The notes below the pieces were generated by a model. It was not told the DNA's origin. It saw nothing but the letters and a program-made list of their open reading frames with translations, and made no database searches. Of a stretch of DNA of 64,000 nt, positions 39,349 through 64,000 are shown piece after piece (positions within the stretch are counted from its first letter, which is position 1; each line of letters opens with the position of its first letter). The stretch is taken from positions 24,094,761-24,158,760 of the forward strand of contig OU744448.1 of the NCBI GenBank assembly GCA_916610825.1. Reading direction: 5' to 3'. Source of the stretch: Haliclystus octoradiatus (lineage: Eukaryota; Cnidaria; Staurozoa; Stauromedusae; Haliclystidae). The translations under genes and the position numbers were made by a program.

Positions 39349-40483
39349 TAAATAATTTTTTTCTCTATTTTTGAAAATCATTTGTATTTATATAATTTAT
39401 ATTGTAGATTTTATGAAATAAGTAAGTATTTTCAGTAAATGTTTGATAATTTCACTTATAATATTAATATAAATACATAAATTTATATATGCTTCATAAT
39501 TTTGTTTGACTCACAGTTGTTATCTTGTTGATACTGTAATATTAATTAAATGACATATTGGAAGCGGGGTTTTCTATTTGATGGTGTATTTAGATTATGA
39601 TTGGACAAACAAACTTCAACATTAACATTACTACACCACTCCAAGTTTGTGCTGTAGCGATTAACGCATCAACTTTTTTCCTGGTTGCCAGGGAGGAGAA
39701 AATCCATAGAGCTATATAATAATTAATATTTGAATATGCATGTGAGATTCAAATTAAAGATCAAAGAACAGTATCAAATGATGTTTATTTCAATCTTCAA
39801 TCCATTCCATCAAATATGGGAACGCCGCAAGCAATTTCTTGTAGAGAGCAAATAAGAGAAAGGGCATTTTTCACTTTAGAAGTTAGAAGTTAATAATTCC
39901 TTAAAGATTAAATACAAAAAGGTTCGCTTGATTCTTTGCACTCAATTGTCAAAACAGCATTACCTCCCCAGTTCAGCTACCCCAAGAACAGGAGGGTTAG
40001 TCGCCTTTGATGCCCCTGATCTGATTGGTTTCCTGGTCAAATATTCCTTACAATTCAGAATCAACAATTAATTTTTTGGGAAAATTGATCATTATGAGAC
40101 CCTTTCGATGATTTCTTACCACATCTTCATAATGTAGAAAGTCGTTTGTGTTGTAGAGCAGAAATATTATTTATCGTTACCTGACCGAATCATGAATAAA
40201 GAATCGTTTGAATCGATTAACGATAAATCGCTTAGTGGCCTCCTTTGTGTTCAAAGACGTATTCTCCAAATCGAGGTATTACTAAAAGCCCGCATTTCTT
40301 TTGAGAACCAAGTAACCAACATCAGAAACTTCTAATCCAAACTGAACCTGAAATTTTTATCTTTTTCAATTGAAGTGCGAAATAACCTGTAAATTGATCA
40401 TCGATGTTGGGTTCTATACCGTAGAACGAACTGTTTTAATTTCATTGTATTTTAATATTGGGAGATTATTGCAATAAATATTA
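39349..40483. other. Intergenic region C16orf89 to NXF1
   Basis: 1.1 kb between two genes in the same orientation. Presumably it holds the C16orf89 3' UTR and NXF1 promoter. No repeat, promoter motif or RNA gene could be named. Confidence 0.6.
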
Positions 40484-60062
<19,579 letters not shown>

Positions 60063-60817
60063 GTATATTGTGTTTGTATCGATGACTATGTGTGTGCATG
60101 CGTGCGTATAGGGTGCTGTTATGAATGCTAAGTATACAAGATGATAATTTAAAGTAATTTAAATGAAAATAATTAAAACTGAGAAACTATTTTCGTTTCA
60201 AAATACAAATGATTTCTAATTGTCCAGGAGTCACATGTTAAACTTGTGTTATTGTTACACTCTTAAAAAGACATAATTTGGTGACAATAAAATATGAACA
60301 AATTGACTTTTGGATGAATTCAATATTAAATTGTAAAACTCGAGAGATTTTCGAATGCTGTTCTAGTAATTTGATTGGTTAACTCCCATGTTTGGATCAC
60401 GCAAGCCAAAACAACTTCGGCATCATGAAAGATAACAACAAAACACTCAAAATTTCTAAATAATTGTAAATAAAAATTTGATAACGTTAGCATCGTCAAT
60501 GATATATAAATATTTCAAAATATCACAAGTAAAAGCATTCTTTCTTTCGCGTCATTTTGTTTGGTCATATGGCTATTGCGAGACAAAAAGGCCTTACAAA
60601 ACCGGCAAAAGTTTGCATAACAGCAGAAATGAGAAACAAGACAGATCAAAATCATGGCGTTTGAAAGAATCGAAAGTGGTTCGAATCTATAACTCCGGAT
60701 CTGTGATTCGAAGAAAGACAAAATATGAAGATTTATAGGAGAAAATTGATCTAATCAGTCAAATATTTTATGTTAAATTTGTTTAAAAATGGTAAAAATA
60801 GGTTTTGTTTCACAAAA

Positions 60818-61001
60818 GGGTTACTGCACGGCAGCCTTGTGTTTGGGATCTCTGATACCAGCACTTGGGATGTTGAGAGACACTCGAAAGCTGAAAAACA
60901 CTTGCTTCACAGGCTCTTGTTTTTCTGATCCCTTCTCGTGTCTCCCAACATCCAGTGTGTTGGTATCAGAGAACCCAAACACGGCTGCCGTGCAGTAACC
61001 C
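60818..61001. mobile_element. 184-bp fold-back MITE
   Basis: GGGTTACTGCACGGCAGCC is mirrored at the right end; the arms continue as TTTGGGATCTCTGATACCA with few mismatches for about 70 bp each. Nothing here is coding. Confidence 0.82.
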
Positions 61002-62811
61002 TTTAATGTTTGTTTTTGTAGTTCTGCAATTCCAATAGTAACTATCTGTATGTTATTTTAAAAGCTTCCGCACAATCTTCAATTCAGTATCCATGCAAAG
61101 TTGTGCATTCGGAAATTTGGTTTTTGCACCTATATCTGGTCATCATGTCATTGAATTGTCCAACGAGTTATTTTTGATTGTACAATATATTTCTACAAGG
61201 TTTCCGTTTTCATTTTAAAACTTTCAAATTGTATGTATAGAGTGTTGACATTAAATTTTACCATGTGACTCTTGGGCTATTGCAGAGATTGTTAATATAT
61301 TCAACAAAAACTAATTCTTGTTTGACCTTGTATGTTTATTAGAAATCTAATCAGTTGAACTCAGTTAATCCATTACTTGTCTAGCTATTCGAAGCATATA
61401 TAAATATTATTTTTAGTTCATAACCACTTATTTGACTGGGGAAATTTTGTGAAAATGATCTTACAAACATATTTTTGGTTTTTCTGCTTTTCAGTGAAAT
61501 ATATTCTTGCTTATATCCGACTTTCAAGCCTTGACTTGTGAGGCAATATGCTTCATTGATGAACATCAACAATAATTTTCAACGTATCAAAGATAAAATG
61601 TATCTGAATAAAATAAAATACCCTTACAAGAATCAAGAATTTCCATTTATTACATTGCCTGCGTGCAGACTATCTGAAAACTGGTAATCGTGTTACTGTA
61701 TTAACAAGAATTTGCACTGAGTTACCAATTTTCAAAAAGTCTGCAATCAGACCAATATATGGCTTGATGCTATACTTTGAAGAGTGTGTTAAAGATAAAT
61801 TTATTTCAATATCAGGCATAATTATATAAAGAAAATCGCCATTTTAGAGTTCAGGGGCTTTCTATAAGTATCAAGTGTTTCAGGTCCAAAGATGATGTGA
61901 CCATGTTTCCATAATAATATAGCAAACTGCTTTTTGATAATACCTGAATTAAATATCCATTTTAAGCATTAATATAATGACTACCATCTTCTATTGAGAT
62001 CTACCTGTGTGCAATGGATTAAGCAACGGTTGAAGATTCGCTTAATCTCATTGTTTTAATTGCATTAATGACAATTTTTACAGTTTTTAAATTGTTCACC
62101 AAACAATTCATACAATGTAAACCAAACTCTTAATAAGATAATTACTTTTTATTGCATTTGGATATAACTGAGTTCAACCTATACCTTGTAGATTTAGCAT
62201 TCATAATAGTACCTGTTAATAATACTGTAATTTAATTAATGTGTGTTGATAGCTTAATGAGCATGAAGGTGATGTTGTTTTGCTAAAGCACTTGTTCTTT
62301 TAATATTGTATTTGCATTGTTGTAAGTATTTCCTGTGGAGGGATTTCAATTCTCAAGGAGATTAGGTATGCTGGTCAACACACTATTTAGATAAGAATGA
62401 GTATTGCTAGCTTCTATTGTGAATTTAAAATTTGTTTTGGCAGAATTGTGGCTATGTTCATTTCTCGAAACAATCTATTTTGCAATTATTATTTTTTACA
62501 TTTTGAGCTGTCTCAACACAAATCATGTGATGAAAACACATCTCTGAATATTTTTTATACTTTTCAAAAGCATTTGTTTTATACATCAACCATCATTCAA
62601 ATATTCACACGTATTAGAGCTTCTAGTATTTTGTTCTACCCGAGTAGTAATAGATGATTTTGATCCTTGACTCGCCCCAGTTGTATGATAGTTATATAAG
62701 GGACCGTTGAGCAGCGACCATTGAGTCAGATGCTGCCACTTGCTACCTGTACCCTCTGTCATACTGTAGTCACTTTATGCCTGATAACTGACGACAAGTC
62801 TCAGTTGTCAG

Positions 62812-62986
62812 CAGGGTCCGACAATAGTGTGGATCCTGGGATCCTAGATCCCGGAAGGCTAGACAAAATTCCGAAGAAAATTGATGTTTTTAATGATTTT
62901 CTGGTCAAACTTCAACAAGAAAATTCAGAAGAAAAGGTTGAAATGCCTTTAGGATTCCAGAAGGCTGAACCTTTTGTCAGACCCTG
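62812..62986. mobile_element. Non-autonomous hAT element, second copy with TSD
   Basis: CAGGGTCCGACA at the left and TGTCAGACCCTG at the right; GTTGTCAG is duplicated exactly on both sides (62804-62811 and 62987-62994). The interior differs from the 27077 copy, but resembles 10115-10250 (CTAGATCCC, AAGGCTAGA). Confidence 0.87.
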
Positions 62987-64000
62987 GTTGTCAGCAGCTT
63001 TTATAATTACAAGTCGGGTCGGCGTAGTGAGGAAAAATTGTGAAATGTAAACGCTTCAAGCCAGGTAGCAATGTCCTTGATCTTGCGCCAATTTCAATGA
63101 AGAGCAGAAGTGAATAATAATCGACCATCAGAAAAAAGACGAGGTTCATCAACCTCAATTGTGTCCTTCACTAATTACTCCCCCAATTCAATGAATTTCT
63201 ACTTGACATTATTGGCGACTTATTTTTCGGCAATGGCAAGTGGCTGCTGCCCAATAATAAATGGCCAGTGGCAGGTTGATGTGGCTAGCATTGAAGTGGC
63301 AGTGGCAAATAGGGAACAGAAGTTGATGTGGCAGATAGTGATGTGGACAACTTGCAAACTTGTACTGATGGCAGAGGAAAAAAAGAATGTGGGAACAAAC
63401 TATGGCACATATATCAACATACCCTCTGACAATGAATTGGTGACATCTATAGGTGGAATGAGGGAGATTTTGGCAATTGTTCATGATGACGCAATAGACA
63501 TCCTTTCTCTAGTAATAGTAACAGGATTCATCAAATTGAGGGATAAATTCTTAAAACCAACATTGGATAATATTAACAAAGCATGCATCAAGCTGGTATT
63601 CAGAAAATAAGCTAAGATCAACTGCAGTTATCACAGGAAATAGTGAGAAACTATAACGTTTGGACTAATAGTGAGAGCGTGAGATTGCTCTTGAAACCGT
63701 GTTTATCTTTCTCACAATGAAATCGTGAAAGTTGAGAAGTCTGTTTAGCAACAAAACATTTTTTCAAAATGTTTGATATACATATTGAATTTACTCATCT
63801 TTATTTTCAACAATATGCACTATATATGCAATATATAGGCGTCTTATGCAATTGAGGCAGTTTGACAGGAGATGTGTTGTTCCAAGGTAATCCAATTTAG
63901 TTCTTCTAGTAGGTTACCCATGTGATCAAACTTTCTCTTCTTTGCTATTAGCATTGCTATTACAGTAGTTTTCTTTTCGTATCTTTGGTTTGCATCATAT

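Larger units (their letters stand above)
60063..64000. other. Right-end region without recognised exons
   Basis: Contains a fold-back MITE (60818-61001) and a hAT element (62812-62986). The remaining NXF1 exons are expected here or beyond 64000 but none was recognised. A 166-codon open frame (63110-63610) starts on GTG, lacks an upstream ATG and matches nothing known. Confidence 0.5.

Noticed and set aside
60478..60738. 86-codon open frame considered as the NXF1 C-terminal part
   Set aside because: No similarity to the NTF2-like or UBA-like domains and no fitting splice sites.
63110..63610. 166-codon open frame
   Set aside because: It begins on GTG with no suitable ATG, has no recognised domain and no splice context. 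Not supported as a gene.

Overview
The window is AT-rich metazoan nuclear DNA (about one third G+C by eye) with intron-rich genes, GT-AG introns of roughly 0.2 to 4.7 kb, long microsatellites and a dense load of small DNA transposons. The species cannot be fixed from the sequence. The gene set, a tRNA-derived SINE and the over-represented palindrome TAGGCCTA suggest an aquatic invertebrate, possibly a deuterostome; that last point is inference.

Four conserved protein-coding genes were recovered by hand-joining exons. (1) Minus strand, 24789 down to about 1039 and running off the left edge: codanin-1 (CDAN1). Sixteen exons with matching splice phases give 735 codons, including the ASF1-binding B-domain-like motif KRRITPTLIS. 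(2) Plus strand, 25226-25764: a SIVA1 homologue, beginning MPKRPCPF and carrying a Cys-rich C-terminus. It is head-to-head with CDAN1 across a 436-bp shared promoter that holds an E2F consensus and a YY1 consensus. (3) Plus strand, 31589-39348: a secreted C16orf89-family (UPF0764) protein of about 406 residues in five exons. (4) Plus strand, 40484 to about 60062: the mRNA export receptor NXF1/TAP, with an RG/RS-rich N-terminus, RNA-binding domain, leucine-rich repeats and the start of the NTF2-like domain. The NXF1 3' end was not found, and one exon carries a 1-nt frameshift.

Introns and intergenic DNA hold a broken Ty3/Gypsy retrotransposon (CDAN1 intron 1), two LINE reverse transcriptase fragments, a hAT-type transposase relic (C16orf89 intron 1) and a tRNA-derived SINE family with at least four copies. 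There are also many non-autonomous elements: hAT-type elements with exact 8-bp target duplications, a Mutator-like element with a 9-bp duplication, TA-flanked elements of several families, and long fold-back hairpins, one with perfect 77-bp arms and a 5-bp loop. Large microsatellites are (TTA)n of about 458 bp, (TTTA)n of about 148 bp, (GT)n of about 140 bp and (ATC)n of about 60 bp.

The functional theme is nuclear and cell-cycle biology: histone chaperone control (CDAN1), apoptosis (SIVA1) and mRNA export (NXF1), plus one secreted protein. I saw no rRNA gene, CRISPR array, bacterial operon or wholly new multi-gene system. The most unusual material is the CDAN1/SIVA1 E2F promoter and the fold-back elements.
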